The notes: generated from the letters alone by a model not told the origin. Positions 24,368 through 38,709 are shown, counted from the first letter of the stretch. The stretch: 64,000 bases of DNA from Phoenix dactylifera (GCF_009389715.1 NC_052401.1:1228843-1292842); one strand, 5' to 3'. Numbers and translations: made by a program.

Positions 24368-27300
24368 CCTTAAATTATGAGACTGATTTTATTTTTATCC
24401 AATTAACATTATTAGCTAGTGGAGAGATAAAATTAAAAAAAAGAATAATTAGGAAGGTTTGAATGAGGTCTAGAAATTCCACCCAACACTCTTTTGTCTG
24501 CACTGATCTTTTACTATCTTGTACTTTTCTCCATAATTTGAACTTTAGCTAATAGGAAATGACATGCTAGGTGGGTTGTGCAGCTCCTGGTGTAGCCCCA
24601 GATGATATCTTTGGTGTTTGGAGGATAGATGATGCTGATCACAGTTTCTCTACGCAACCCTTCCGAGTCAAATATGCTAGACAGGATGTTCTTCTGTCTG
24701 TTATGGTCTCTTTTAATTTAACTACAGGCAAAGATGAGGTTGGCATGGTTTTTCTTCTTCTCCTTGGAGTTTATGTTAATTTTCTTGGTTAACAATGCTC
24801 CATGCATTTTGATTTCCAGAGCCCATTGACTTCTGCAGTAATACTAAAGTTTGAGCTCATGTATGCTCCAATATTAGAAAATGGGTGAGTGGAAAAGCTT
24901 AATCATGCTTTTTTGGTTTTCTCGAATAGTATCTCTGTCTTTCTTTCTATCTTCTATGTACGATTAATTATACATGCAATCACAGTGCAATTATGTCTGA
25001 ATCCTTTCTGGTTCATGTCACAGTCCTGAGATGCAGGCTTCTTTTGATGCAGTTTCAGCTGCATGCCATGAATTCAGGATTCCTCCCAAAGCACTTCTGG
25101 GTTTGCATTCATATTGTCCTGTTCATTTTGATGCTTTCCATGCAGTGCTTGTTGACCTCAGCATACATGTTGTTTTTCTGAAAGCGGGTACTTACACCCG
25201 TGCCCAGAAGGTATCCAGGTTTGTGATGGTTTCAGTTTTTAAGGTGGATTTTCTACCTGCTAGAACATATTTTATGTATACTTATTATTTTCATTGTCTT
25301 GTTGAACTTGAACATATCAGTACATCTCACATGGTGTTAAATCATGCTGATGAACATCATGAAGAAACCAATCAAGTACGTAACCATATCAAGTTCTTAT
25401 TCTTCTATGTGTTGCATGATGATTTATACATGGAATTGACATGCATCATAACATCATTATTATACATCATACATGTATAGAAAATAATGTAACTCGAGCG
25501 CGTGTCGATCAAATTATGGGCTGTTAGTTAATAATCAGATCAAATCCTACCTTTTGATGTGGAATTTTATGCTCACTCAAGTTTCAGTTTTGTTGGAGCT
25601 ATTTTCTCAAATATGATCATCATAGTTTACTCAAAAGTGGGATTTGGGCTGCTGTTAGCATGGTCTGAATCAGTCATGCACTGTTTCATGAATTTACCTA
25701 GTACAAATTAAAATTTGGTGTTTAGGACCACTTTCTTTCCCTCTTTGTAATCTCTTAGACAATGCCTTAACAAGAATTGGTGTCTTTTATATATCTACTT
25801 TTGTCAGAAAGTGGGACTGGAAATTCATGTGTTGATTGATTTTGTTTGCTTTTTTGTGGGGATTTGTGAAGGAGAAATAAATCAATATTTTTATTTTAAG
25901 GAAAATGGCAGGATAACATTTGTGTTGGGACATCAAAATAAGTTTTTTTTAATAATTTATATAATAAGAGCAGGATTCTTTGGGATCTTAAGGTATGCCT
26001 GATTTTTTTTTTTTTAATTCAAGATTTTTCTGGTATCTATGTATACATTATCCCTGTTCTTTTCCTCTTTCTTGTTTCTTTTCACTTCCTAATAGTTTTA
26101 AGAAATGTGTATATCAGAGTTGACCCGAAGCTCACTATTTACTCACCTCAGTATAGGGTAAAAGCTTAAGAAATTTTTTTATAGGTAGGGTAGCGATTTT
26201 GAATCAGGATCTACCTATCCACCCGAATCCACCCCAAATTAGTGGATTTGGGTGGGGAATTTCTATTGGTTGGATATGGGTTAGTCAAGACTAACCAAAC
26301 GTGAGACTGACCTGATTAGAAATGAATCAGGTAGGGTTCCAATCATCGACTTGGTGGGTCATATGGATTGAATAGACCTTTAGTATCCTACCAAAATTCT
26401 TCGGGTAGTGGTAATTGTGCAATGGGCTATGGCTTAGCCTAGGATTCTTTTAGATGATAGAAGGCTGCATAATTAAGGGTTAAGAGAATAAAAAACTCCA
26501 GGGAAAAGTGGAGACAACAATATGTTTAAAAATTACCATGTTTTTTTTTCCCACTTTAATTTGCTCTCCTTGCCTTTTACCTTTATTTGAATGCCAATCC
26601 TAAGTCCCTTTAATTTTGAACATATTTTATTTTCATTTACTATTGTAATAATGGAGATTAAAGTGTAAATTATGTTTTATAACCATGTTTTTAGAGCACA
26701 AATATCTGGTTGTCAACTCTTATGTAAGAATTTCTACATGCTCTCTATAACAGTAATACAATACAATACTCTTTCTAGTGCTTTGAGATCAGTTCAAGTC
26801 TTCTTATTGAAAGCTAATCAGTAATATTTTTTCTCAGCATGTTCACTGTAAAAGCTAAACTTTAATATGTTATGCTCAGATATTGGGTCAAGGGTGGATC
26901 TCGAGTGCAATTGAACTTATCAAGCTATTACTAGCTTCCCGTGAATATCTTCTTGAAGAACTCCAAAAGATCAGCAAAGCTATTGATGAAACAATTGATG
27001 ATTTAAATAATGCCGACTTGAATCTTGGTAGACTTGAATCAGTTAGCTCTTCAAGAACAGATTCTTCTACTGCCAGTTTGGACATTTCTGGAATGAATAT
27101 GGGTGTGGGGCAATTGGTTGGCATTCTATACAATATTCTGGAGGTATCCTCTTTTTGTAATATTATGTTCTCCATTCCATTACTTCCATGCAGAATTTTC
27201 TGGTGTTTCTTATTTTTTGCTACAAAATATCTGTATTGCGAACTTGCTGGTTAAGTGTTACTTCTCTTTGTGCTTATGCAGAAATCAAATGGTGTGGTTG

Positions 27301-30300
27301 AGTTTGGGAATGATGTCATGCTCTACACTCTATCCCAGGAAGAGCTGTTGGATGTATTTTTCACTGTGGGCAACCAACTTTCATTTATATGGAATGCATT
27401 TTTGAAGTTTCATAGGTGCAGTACATTCTCTCAGTGACTGTTACTTAGTCCTCCTTTTGTCATATTGGAGAGTTTTGTACGGCTTTTGTTTAAACAGAAG
27501 TTATTCTTTGTTCAGAATGAATTTTCTGGAAATTTTATTTTAAATTTATTTGAACATCCATTTTTTACCTACAGTGCGAAACAATGACTATCAGAGTTCC
27601 AATTTATATTTCATTGCATAATTTTGTATCTGAATTCATGATTAGAACAACTTGGCTGCTGTGCCTATGAAAAAAGATGTTTACATATATTCTACTGCGA
27701 GATCATGTTATTTTCTAATGAGAGTGATGTTATTTTCTAATGAGAGTGATGTCATTTTGTTGTGGATGTCAAATAAACATGTTTGATCTACAGTTCCTTT
27801 TCCACATGCCTCCTTTAGGAGGCATTATCTGTCTAAAATTTGGAAGTTTTTGCTCGGCCTTAGCGACTCCTGGACCATTGAATCATCCCATACTATTTCA
27901 GCTTCAAGTTTAATACAGCTAATTTATTATGATGATATACATATTGCCACTGGAACCAGCACTTGAGTCATGTCACTTTCACAACAATCACTGTCTGATT
28001 TTCAGTTTCACACACAAGACTCCTAATTCCTAACTATGCACTGGACTTGCTACAGGCTGCTACATATTGCGTCATTGAAACAATATGCTTTCTTGAATGA
28101 GATGACACCATGAAAACTTATCTCAGATATACTGTACACACATGAGCATGTGCACCCACACGCACCACCTGCCTAGCTACCCACAAGCGCTGCACTGGAA
28201 TTTAGATGTCATATTCGTTGTCAAGTACGCCTAAGACAAACTATCTCCATTTTGCAAATCCAGAATTTTACAGATGGAGATCTTGATTCATCATTTTTCA
28301 TATGGAGTATAGATATTATGGTCAGCTTTGTTTATATGACATTTTGATTTGGTGGAAGCACATGTCCACGTTCCATTGTTTGACATCTTCATTTGATCTG
28401 TATTGATGTTAGTACAGGGATGCTTAAGCCTTTTTGTGCAAGTTAATTAGCTCAACTTTGTTATCAAGGAGTTTAGATTGGTTAGAGAAATACCATAACA
28501 ATCATCTAGGTTTAGTAATTGAATGGGCATATTTAGGTTTGCTGAATGCTTTGTCAAGTAACTTTATTAAAGCAGTTTTACTTGAGGTTATCATGGTGAT
28601 GTGTCATGATGGTGTGAATGATGATGTTGATCACGATGTGTCCCCATTTGAGCATTCTTAAACCTATTTATGTTTGTTTTATAAGTATTATAGTCACTTT
28701 CCCCCTTATTTTACATATGAAGAGCCAGAGTTTGATTTAAATTCTAGTCTTTGTCCAATGTCCATATCCATTCGCCATTTAGATGTCTTAATGCTAAATC
28801 CTTTTCTGGATATGACAAATGCTCTGGATTCATGTCATACGGACATGTCTCATGGAGTTGGTCTTGGGCACTTTTATGACTAATTCTCCTCATATAATAA
28901 TGGATTTCAGGATACTGTTACACTTGCACTCATATGTATGGTTGTTTTGCACATAAATGCAGTGAGTAGCATATACACTTAATTACATGTCATGCTGCAT
29001 GCTATGGCGAGACAAACTTATACAACATCATAACAAGTGAAAGAAACTTTTAGTCTTTAATGTTACACTCTTGTTTTTAGGATTCTTGGTCATTGAGAAG
29101 GATTTAAGCGCTAATTTTTGCCTGAAATTAATATTTTAAGCTGATAAGAGCAAACAATAGAGCCTGGATATTGCTTTAAGATTTTAAGCTGCTTCTCAGT
29201 ACACTTGTGAGACTAGGAAGCTTTAATTGCTTGATTTTCACTTAATACATTTCTACTCTTGCCCAAGATGTCTGTCAATCTATTTTGTCTTGAATTGCTT
29301 AAGTTGCATGTTGACTCAAAATTTTTAGATGCATCCATGCATATTGCATATGACATCACTAAATAGATCTTACTGAGTTTGGCTTTTAAATTGAAACAGC
29401 TCTTATAATAGAAATTGCTCTGTTCCACTTCAGGATAAACAGGATTAGGATAATTGAGCATCTATATGATGCTTGGGCTTCTGATCGAAAAGCAGAATGG
29501 TCTATTTGGATGGTTCATTCGAAGATTGAAATTCCTCACCGCTATTTGAGAAGTGGAGTGAATGATTCTTCTCACCATAATGGACTTGGAAAAGTTGGAA
29601 CTCCACGAAAATCCAGTGAGGATGTAACTATGTCCCTGACCCCAAAACTTTCCTATCATTTTCCTGACATTAAATATTAAACTTATTTTCTGTATTTTCA
29701 AACTTCATAGAATTTCTTGTCAAATATTATGTGCAAGGTCATTTAACATTGATTAGTTTGGTTATTTGTGTTTGCAGCCTGCACAGAGTTCAATTATGCG
29801 AGCTGAACTGCATAGAAAAAGTATTGGACAAATGAAGGTGAGATATTTTTAAGGTTGGAAATGTTTTTAGCGGTCGAATATTTGATGTTTTCAGGGGATT
29901 CTAAAAATTGTAAGCTCTCTGCAGATTAACAATCGGTCTGTTCAAGACATGCAAATCTTTGGTGATCCTTCTCATGTTCCTGTCATTCTTGTAGAGCAAC
30001 AGATCATGAATGTTCCACTTCATGGATCTGCTGACAATTCACTCTTGCACTCTCTGGATCGTAATGTGACGGCTGCAATACCTACACGGATTGGAGAAAG
30101 GACAGCACCGAAACTTGGTTTTGGTGCCCAAAAAAACGGTCGCATACTAAAAGTTGTTGTCTTTGTGCATGGATTCCAGGCACGTGCTCCACCTTCAATG
30201 GCACTTTTTTATTTAATATGCTTCTCATGTTCTAGAGATTAGTGTGTTGCATAAAACCATGGAGTTATTTGATTGCTCCAGCATGACTTGCCCTATTTCT

Positions 30301-33300
30301 TTGACTTTGGATGACATTTCCAATTGATTATTGTTACCCTTACAATTATCTTGTCATCTGCATACATAGCATATAAAATAAAGTCCGAGTGACTCCTGTC
30401 CCCTGCCTGCATGTTCTTCCGCATGTCAGACATCTGATTAATTCACACATAGAGCTAAGCTAAAACGAGTTTGGAAAATCTGCATGCTTGGTCACAGCAC
30501 TCCTTTTCTTCTTTTACAGCTTCCATTATCTAATTTCTTTTCAGTTGTCTAAAACTTGATGGCTTGGCCCTTTGGTTGCTACTTTACTGCTCTGTCTGAC
30601 TTCTTTTATCCTAATTTTGTAGCTTGTTTTTTGAAGAATACTCGCATCTTTAATTCTGTTGTATTGATTTTCTTCATTTTTTCAGACATCTCCTTTTTTT
30701 TCGTTAAGAAAATGTCTTTAGTTACCAGTCATGGCACTCTGTTTTTATATCCTCCACAAATTAAAGACTTTTGCACATGACACACTTACAAATTCTTCTT
30801 TAAGAATCAATTGCATGATTAAATGTCCACCATCATGCCACACATACATAATATTGCTTTCCTTTGATGCCTTTTACCTGATATTATTCAAATTTTATTG
30901 CCTGATGTGAATCTGATTTGATTTACCAAATAAATTCGTGAATGAAGATTTCTCATATAATGTAAAAAATGGGGGGATCAGCATGCCGTTCGACCTTTAG
31001 TGAACCTGCTGCAAATAAATGTATTTTGTTGATACAGGACTATATCACAATTGGCTCTGAAAAACGTTTTTGTTGACGCACTTCCACATCTTTAATGATT
31101 CCTATATATTGTTTAATTGATTTCTTGTACTTGCTGCAGTTGTAGATAAAAGTTTAACCTTTATTGGTAGGGGAATTAGCATTCTAAATTTAAAGAATTT
31201 TTCAGTAATGGCAATCTGGTCAAGAAATTTGTTATTTTAAGTTCTGTTGAAGATCAGAAACTATCATACTCAATTTGTAGTCTTTTCCTTTTTCTTAAAA
31301 TCTTTTTTTTTTAGGATGGGAGTTTGATAATTTTTACTGGAATGATCATGGACCCATGATTTTATTGGCAGGCTTGAAATTAACTTTTTTTTTTTGCAGT
31401 ACATGTGTATGTTGACAAGTTTGAAGTTAATCTAACTGCTTGATATAAAGGATTATGCTATTTCTTCCTTATTAGTTGCACCTACTCCAAAACCTTTTAG
31501 TGGCGACAGCAATGAAAAAAGAAATCTGGTGAAGAAGATAAGTAGTAAATACTATTAAATTTGTTCCACTTATGCAACTATCACCACTTAAATATATATC
31601 AACTCTCTCCTTCTTACTATTATTTATTATTAATGTATAAATGACTCTGGTTAAAAGCTGTATTTTAATATCTCCTCGCTGACTGCTTTTAAAACTTGCA
31701 CATAATGATTTTACAATCCAAAACATGTCATACAACATTTGACTACATTAGTATCTTTTTGATAATTTAGTCCAAGAATTCTTTTATGTGGTCAGAAAAG
31801 CTTGCTGAGATGCTACAGAGATGCCCCAAGTAGTTAGTCAACAAAAAAAACTTCAAAGTAATTTTTTTTTTTTTTGAATTTCGGAGTAAATCAAACATGC
31901 TACAAAAACAGAATGAACCATATGGTGAATCATATTCCATATCAATTCTGACCTTTGGATAATTCTTCACTATTTCAACATATCCTAACTAAGACATGCT
32001 AGCCTGCCGATCCAGTCTATCCATGATCAAGATTTTGTTATCATAAACAGATTTCTTCTATACCAAGATGAAAAGAAAGAAGAAGCCTTGTCCTTCCTAC
32101 TTGAGATCTTTTTTACCATTGGTTCCCATCTAGTCAGCTTCTTGAAATGGAATATTTGTATAAATTCTGTTTAGTTATTGAATTTACTCTTATGCGGTCC
32201 TTCAGAAAGGATGATCTCTAAAATTTTTTAGCACGAAGTATGCAAGTTTTAGAGAAGTATTTTGAATGGCTTAGCTAAACAAAGAACTATAAGATCTATG
32301 CTCAGAACTCAGAATCATCTGCAGGGGAGTACAAAAGATGGTGCATATAATTCAGCCTTGATAAGATTTAATTGTGTGTGTTCATATTTTTATTGAACCC
32401 CAGTTTATTTCTATTTATGACCATGGTATCTGTGTATCTATTTATAGTGGTGGGTTAGTGAGAGAAGGCTTTCCATTTGTGAACATTAATATATCCACTG
32501 CATGTAGTGTGGCTAAGTTGACTCTTTTACTTAAATCTACATCAAAATAGGGACATCATCTGGATTTACGGCTTGTTCGGAATCAATGGCTTTTAATAGA
32601 TCCTGGAGTCGAGTGTCTCATGTCGGAGACTAATGAAGAAAAGACATCTGGAGATTTCAGAGAAATGGGAAGCCGGTTGGCTGAAGAAGTGATTGCATTT
32701 ATTAGAAGGAAAATGGATAAGCTTTCGAAGTATGGAGGCTGCAATGACATTAAGCTTAGCTTCGTCGGGCATTCCATTGGGAACATAATTATAAGAACTG
32801 CCTTAGCAGGTATTTGTTCATAACTTCTATGATATTCCTTCCACACACTATCCATATATCATTCTAATAGTTGTTTTTAAATTGACAGAGAGCATGATGG
32901 CGCCTTATCTAAAACACCTGCATACCTACATGTCAATATCTGGACCGCACTTGGGATATTGGTACAGCTCAAACTCTTTGTTCAATTCTGGGTTGTGGCT
33001 GCTGAAGAAACTCAAAGGAGCTCAGTGCATTCATCAGCTTACTTTCAGCGACAACCCAGATCTCCAAAATACCTTTTTTTACAAGCTCTGCAAGGTAATG
33101 CAACCAGATTGTTTATCAGAGGGTTGTGTTGGGATCTAGAGTATGGCACATGGTTGAACCAGTTTTTGTATAGTATTGTTTTCTGACTCACAAACTCTTT
33201 AGTGATATTGTTGAATCTACATTATATGAATACATAACTTAGAACTAATCCTTAAGTTTTATCTCTAGCAATGTTTATTTTCTTAAGCTGTCAAACCTTT

Positions 33301-36300
33301 AAACAGACAAATCATTTTCCTTCACGAGAGACTGTAAGTACTCTTCTGATGGTGCATTTTCTAGCTCATCATAATTATTCTAAACTCTAAAGATTGCTTG
33401 AACTATATTTCTCCTAAAAATTCTATTTTAGATAATTGCTTTCATTGCCCTTCACTACCACCATTTTAAAGGATCATTGTTTATGGCCTAATCTGCTTAT
33501 TTTGTTATTTATAGATGGTGATTTATGTGGTCTGCTATTAGCTGGTTCAATTGTGACTGCTAGTGATTTAGTATATTATGTGCATTTGTTATTTTTTTCT
33601 TTTTTGGGGGCTCATGGCAGTGTTGTAAAAATCAGTGTTGCTTCATACTGCTTGCTGGTCGTATAGTATGACCATAGCAACACAAGGTACAATCAATAAT
33701 GAGAGTCCAGAACAGAAAAGGTGTAAAAACCCGAGTAAGCTTACGTTGTGGTATAGGCTTGATTCAGGGTTGGTTCACTATTGAATCGGTTTTGAGGATC
33801 TACCATGTGCCAGTACCTAGAAGGTATGGTATGTATTGTCTGGTATGGGCTGGTACGACCAGTAATTGAGTCCTTTGCTCAAGGTAGTAGGAAAGGTATA
33901 TATATGGACATGTTTGGCTACATCTGGCTGGATAGGTTGGGATTGGAGTGCAGGGTGGAAGGGAGAGGAGAGGGAGAGTGCATAGTTTCACGCTCCTCCT
34001 GAGGTCTTCTTTTTAATCCCATGAGGAGCAGGCTAGGTGAACCTATGTGTTCCCTCTCCCTCTCCCATTCCCTCCCTGCCACCTCGCATTCTTCTAGCTC
34101 ATCCCATGGAATTTAGTCAAACAAGCCCTACGTTATGTGCATTGTTTTTCTTTTTTGGGGGCTCATAGCAATGTTGTAAAAATCAGTGTGGCTTCATACT
34201 GCTTGCTAATCGTATAGTATGACCATAGCAATGCAAGGTATGATCAATAATGAGAGTCCAGAACAGAAAAGGTGTAAAAACACCAATAAGCTTGATGCTG
34301 TGGTATAGGCTTGATTCAGGGTTGGTTCACTCATGAATCAGTTTTGAGCATCTGCCATGTGCCAGTACCTAGAAGGTATGGTATGTACTGTCTGATATGG
34401 GCTGGTACGACCAGTAATTGTGTTCTTTGCTCAGGGTAGTAGGAAAGGTACAATAGATGGACCTGTTTGGCTACATCTGGCAGGATAGGCTGGGATTGAA
34501 GTGTGCAGGGTGGAAGGGAGGGAGATGGAGAGGGAGAGTGCGGGGTTTCACGCTCCTCCTGAGGTTCACAACTATGCGTTCCCTCGCCCTCTCCCATTCC
34601 CTCCCTCCCTGCCACCCTGCATTCTTCCAGCCATCCCACAGAATTTAGCCAAACATGCCCTATGCTATGTGCATTTGTTTTTTTTCTTTTTGGGGGGCTC
34701 ATGGCAGTGTTGTAAAAATCATTGTGGCTTCATACTGCTTGCTGGTCATATAGTATGACCATAGCAACACAAGGTACGATCAATAATGAGAGTTTAGAAC
34801 AAAAAAGGTGTAAAGACACCATTAAACTTGATGTTGTGGTATAGGTTTGATTCAGTGTTGGTTCACTCATGAATCGGTTTTGAGGATCTGCCATGTGCTA
34901 GTACCTAGAAGGTATGGTATGTACTGTCCGGATGGGCTAGTACAAGCAGTAATCGAGTCTTTTGCTCAGGGTAGTAGGAAAGGTATAATATATGGACCTG
35001 TTTGGATACATCTGGCAGGATAGGCTGGGATTGGAGTGTGCGGGGTGGAAGGGAGGGAGAAGGAGAGGGAGAGTGCAGGGTTTCACGCTCCTCCTGAGGT
35101 CTTCTTTTTAATCCCACGAGGAGTAGGCTGGGTGAACAGAACCTATGCGTTCCCTCTCCCTGCCACCCCACATTCTTCCACCCCATTACACGGAATTTTG
35201 CCAAACAAGCCCTGTGTATTTTTCCCCTCAAAGGGTTGGATCCTTCCTCATTATTCCACTTGTTATGACTTATAAACTAGGGATTTTGATGCATTTAGGA
35301 GGAGGCTCTGCGGCAAGCCTATTGACCAATAAAAGAGCTGCACGAACTGATCATAGCTAATCTGCATCACCGAAAGGCTTAATGTTATCATTATTATTAC
35401 TCTTGGGTGGAAAATTATTTAGTTCTCATGAAAAACTTTATTATATAACTATGACAGTGGGCAGTCATTCTGTTGAAATGGTAATACTATGTTGCCTAAC
35501 TACCTCTCTGATATCAATCTCTAACCATTCATATCTCTGTTAAATTTCTCTCTTCCAATCCATTCCAACTGTTGATATGATTTGTATTTCCCCCTCCTTA
35601 AACATCCATTTGCACACCCTTGGATACTAGTTTATGTCTAAACAAGTTTGACCAAAGGATTACATATGTCTTGAGTACTGCTGATATATTATCAACATAA
35701 TTTTTGCTCAAAAATTAAAAAATTTCTTTTTGTTTTTCCTTTTTCAGCAGAACACATTGGCAAATTTTAAGAACATCATCCTATTATCTTCCCCACAGGT
35801 ATTACTTCTTCCTGCATTGATAAGAATGACTCTTCTTTCTCTTATAGTTTTAGTTTGTAGTGATAGAGATGGGATGATTATGTTGTTAACATACTCTTGA
35901 AGGCATGTCATCATGCATCCAAATATGATAAATCTGGAAATGTTCTCTTTTTATCACCTCTTTAATTTATTTCCTTTCCACATTGGGGACTCTTCACTTA
36001 TTTTCCTAATTAAATATAAACAAATTTGGATCGGAACTAAATATTTTTTCAATTTCTTTTGAACTCCCTTATTAAATGTTTGGGAAAATTACAATTTGCC
36101 CCCCTTAAGTTTGGGCAATTCCCATACACACCCTCCGATCTTTAAAATTTTCAAAGTGGCCTTTCAAATTTTCAAATCAATCCAAAGTGGTCCTGCTGTT
36201 TATCTTCGTTAACAGAGAGGTGGCACGTGACATCACGAAAATGCTCTTAGTATCTTATTGTTTGAGGTGAAAGTCCTTAACCTTCTTCATGGAGCCTTGG

Positions 36301-38709
36301 AGGGAGGCTGCCTATGTGTGCCGCTCCTCCGCCACACCGCCGCCTATCATCACCACCGGCTTCTCCCACCGCTGCTGCCGCATTCTCCCTCTACCACCAC
36401 CGGCTTTTTTTTCTACCACTGCCGGCTTCTCCCACCGCTGAATTTGCCAAACTTGCGTTACACATGATAGAAGGAGAAGAGGATGGTGGAGGAAAGGGAG
36501 GACGCCCAAGAAACACGAAATGGTCATTGTTGGCGGCATTGGAACAAGAGGAATAGAGATTAGAAAAGGGGAGGGGAAGGCAGTGACTATGAAAAATAGG
36601 TAGATAAATTGATTTTTAATTTTTACGAAAATTGAAAAAATGATATTCATTTGTAGCTTGTTTGGAATGTCGATAAATGCCTGGAAGGGAGGAAAGGAGC
36701 GGATGGTCTGAACAAAATGATAGAAATTGGGGGTAACAGAATGGACGTTCGAAGATGTCTGAAGAGGTTGAGGGCATTTTGGACATTTTAAATGGCGGGC
36801 TAACTGCATTGGCTGGTTGGTGAGTCAGAGAACCGCTTTTCATTGATTTGGAAACTAAAGGGTCACTTTGAAAATTTCTAAAGATGAGGGTTGTGTGTGA
36901 GAATCTCCCAAACTTGAGGAAGTTGAACTGTAATTTTCCCTAAATATTTTTAATCCGTTGTAAATAATCTAAATTAAAATGCATGTAATATTAAAAAATG
37001 CATATGATTGCTCAATCTGACATTAGCTTCTGTTGAAACTTAAGCATGTCTTTCACTTTTAAGACTGACTGCATTCTCTTATGTGTTCATAGTCTAATTT
37101 AAGATTTCTGCATTCTCTTTAATTTTCAAGGCTGTCTGCATTCTCTTACATGTTCATAGTCTAATTTAAAATTTCTGCTGCGGTTTGATAGTTACTTCTG
37201 TAGAAATGGCAACTAGATGTGCTAGATGCCTAGATATTATGATGTGCTAGAACAACACAAATAGATAAACTGGAAACTTCTGCTAGAGAAAATGTGTTGA
37301 TTCATATGAATTTGATGCAGCTCTTAAGTATGCCTTCATTTCTACTCTATATTAGTTACCCTTTTTTGTCGCCTAATCATGTACATAAAATAATAGTACC
37401 TGTACATGTCTATGAAATTGCCAAATGATTCTTCTACCCGGCTGACTTGGCTTCTGCATGGATAACAACCTATATATTTTTTTTGGTTTATTCTACTGTA
37501 GAATGATTTCATAGGGGAAAAACAATCTCCTACAGCACAATTCTTTTCCCCTACCTTTACGGTCTAACCTAGTAAACTGTTGTCATCTAATTAAGAAACA
37601 TCAAGCAACGTAAGAGTTACTAGGAATATAATTTGAGAACAGATATGATCTTGAAATAGGGTTCATATCAGTTTATCTTCTGGTAGCAACATATGCTATT
37701 TTTCAACATTATCTATTGGATGTTACTTCTATTGTGTCATTCATTTTTTGTGCTATAAATACAATTCTTTTAAGCCAAAAAAGTTTCCTGCTTTTCATTA
37801 GTAATATAAAATCATGTTATATCACATAGAGCCAGTTCACAAAATCTACTATTAAAAAGTCCAAACCCCACCTCCCCCACCCTATACTAATGCTTGGCAC
37901 CAGACATTACAGTATCCAAGCAACCATGGAAGGGAAAAGAGTGGCGGATACATTAGTAGGGGGAAGCGAGCCTTTTGTTTAAGTGCTAATGCAGATACTT
38001 CTTTTAGATTGTTCCCTGTTCATGTCAGTAACCCATCTTCCACCGTAGATGATTGCCATCACAAGTACTTACTATGTACAAAAGCCAGTTCTTCTGTTTG
38101 TTTGCATTTTCTTTGTAAATGTGAAATAAGTCTTGCTTCATGTTCTTTTTTTCTATTTTCTTTTTTTAAATGTTATGACCTCTCAAACTTCTGATTTTTG
38201 CTGAAGAGCTGATTCTTGTATTGCCAAATTTCCTTAAAACTATTCTCTCAGTAGCAGCAAATACGGTGCAAGATTAGCACTACTTGTTGCTGTGTTTGAC
38301 TTTTTCCCTTAATTTCTAAATATTATATATTTCGGTAAGCAATGCTTTACCATGAGTATAAAACATACTTTATGGCTTATTAGCACTTTTCCCCCACTAA
38401 ATTGCCTTCTTTTGCCAGGATGGTTATGTTCCTTATCATTCAGCCAGAATTGAGCTGTGCCAAGCATCGTCTTGGGATCAATCAAAGAAGGCACAAGTCT
38501 TCATGGAAATGCTGAACAACTGCTTGGATCAGATTCGTGCTCCCTCATCTCAAATGCGTGTTTTTATGCGCTGCGATGTGAACTTTGACCAGTCTGCTCA
38601 GGGAAGAAACTTGAATACGATCATCGGCCGGGCAGCACACATCGAGTTTCTGGAGACCGACATATTTGCTAAGTTCCTAATGTGGTCCTATCCAGAACTC
38701 TTCCTCTGA
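23149..38709 (+). CDS. FAM135-like putative serine esterase (DUF3657 and DUF676)
   Basis: Fifteen exons join in frame to 818 aa: 23149-23339, 23526-23611, 24584-24738, 24820-24884, 25024-25218, 25321-25375, 26880-27143, 27282-27415, 29434-29623, 29778-29837, 29925-30179, 32551-32809, 32889-33094, 35748-35798 and 38419-38709. The N-terminal DUF3657 part contains HEIAIYIHRFHNLDLFQQG and EFRIPPKALLGLHSYCPVH. The C-terminal DUF676 alpha/beta-hydrolase part starts VVVFVHGFQGHHLDLRLVRN. The nucleophile elbow GHSIGN gives Ser625. The likely acid is Asp723 in DGYVPYHSARIE and the base His796 in GRAAHIEFLE, so the triad is intact. The substrate is unknown; lipid or ester hydrolysis is inferred from the fold. 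The intron after 30179 appears to start GC. Introns 2, 13 and 14 carry repeats (separate entries). The start is supported by the plant family beginning MFR. Confidence 0.94.
24158..24452. repeat. Tandem duplication containing (CT)n, intron 2
   Basis: Two copies (24158-24320 and 24322-24452) of CCTTCTCACCC, a (CT)n tract, TGACTCCTTAAATTATGAG and a tail ending AATAATTAG. The CT tract is 24172-24230 in the first copy and shorter (24336-24362) in the second. The copies are otherwise nearly identical, so the duplication is recent. Confidence 0.9.
33578..35218. repeat. Three tandem copies of a 536-554-bp unit, intron 13
   Basis: Units at about 33578-34131, 34132-34667 and 34668-35218. Each begins TATGTGCATT, a T-rich run and GGGGGCTCATGGCAGTG-like sequence. 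Each continues with GTATAGTATGACCATAGCAA and GAGAGTCCAGAACA-type phrases, then a purine-rich block (GGAAGGGAG) and an inverted-looking pyrimidine block (CCCTCTCCC), ending AAACAAGCCCT or similar. Low divergence between copies implies recent amplification. No coding function. Confidence 0.88.
36082..36940. mobile_element. Mutator-type MITE, intron 14
   Basis: The left end GGGAAAATTACAATTTG and the reverse complement of the right end GGGAAAATTACAGTTCAA begin inverted repeats of about 83 bp. They share CTCAAGTTTGGG-like and TTTCAAAGTG phrases. Flanks TAAATGTTT (36073-36081) and TAAATATTT (36941-36949) match at 8 of 9 positions, the 9-bp target size of Mutator-like elements. No transposase is present. 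A GC-rich block at about 36290-36450 is unlike the AT-rich remainder and may be captured host DNA. The element sits in an intron, so it need not harm the host gene. Confidence 0.78.

Noticed and set aside
24130-24462. Ser-Leu-rich open frame
   Set aside because: It is a translation of the (CT)n tract and its duplicate within an intron.
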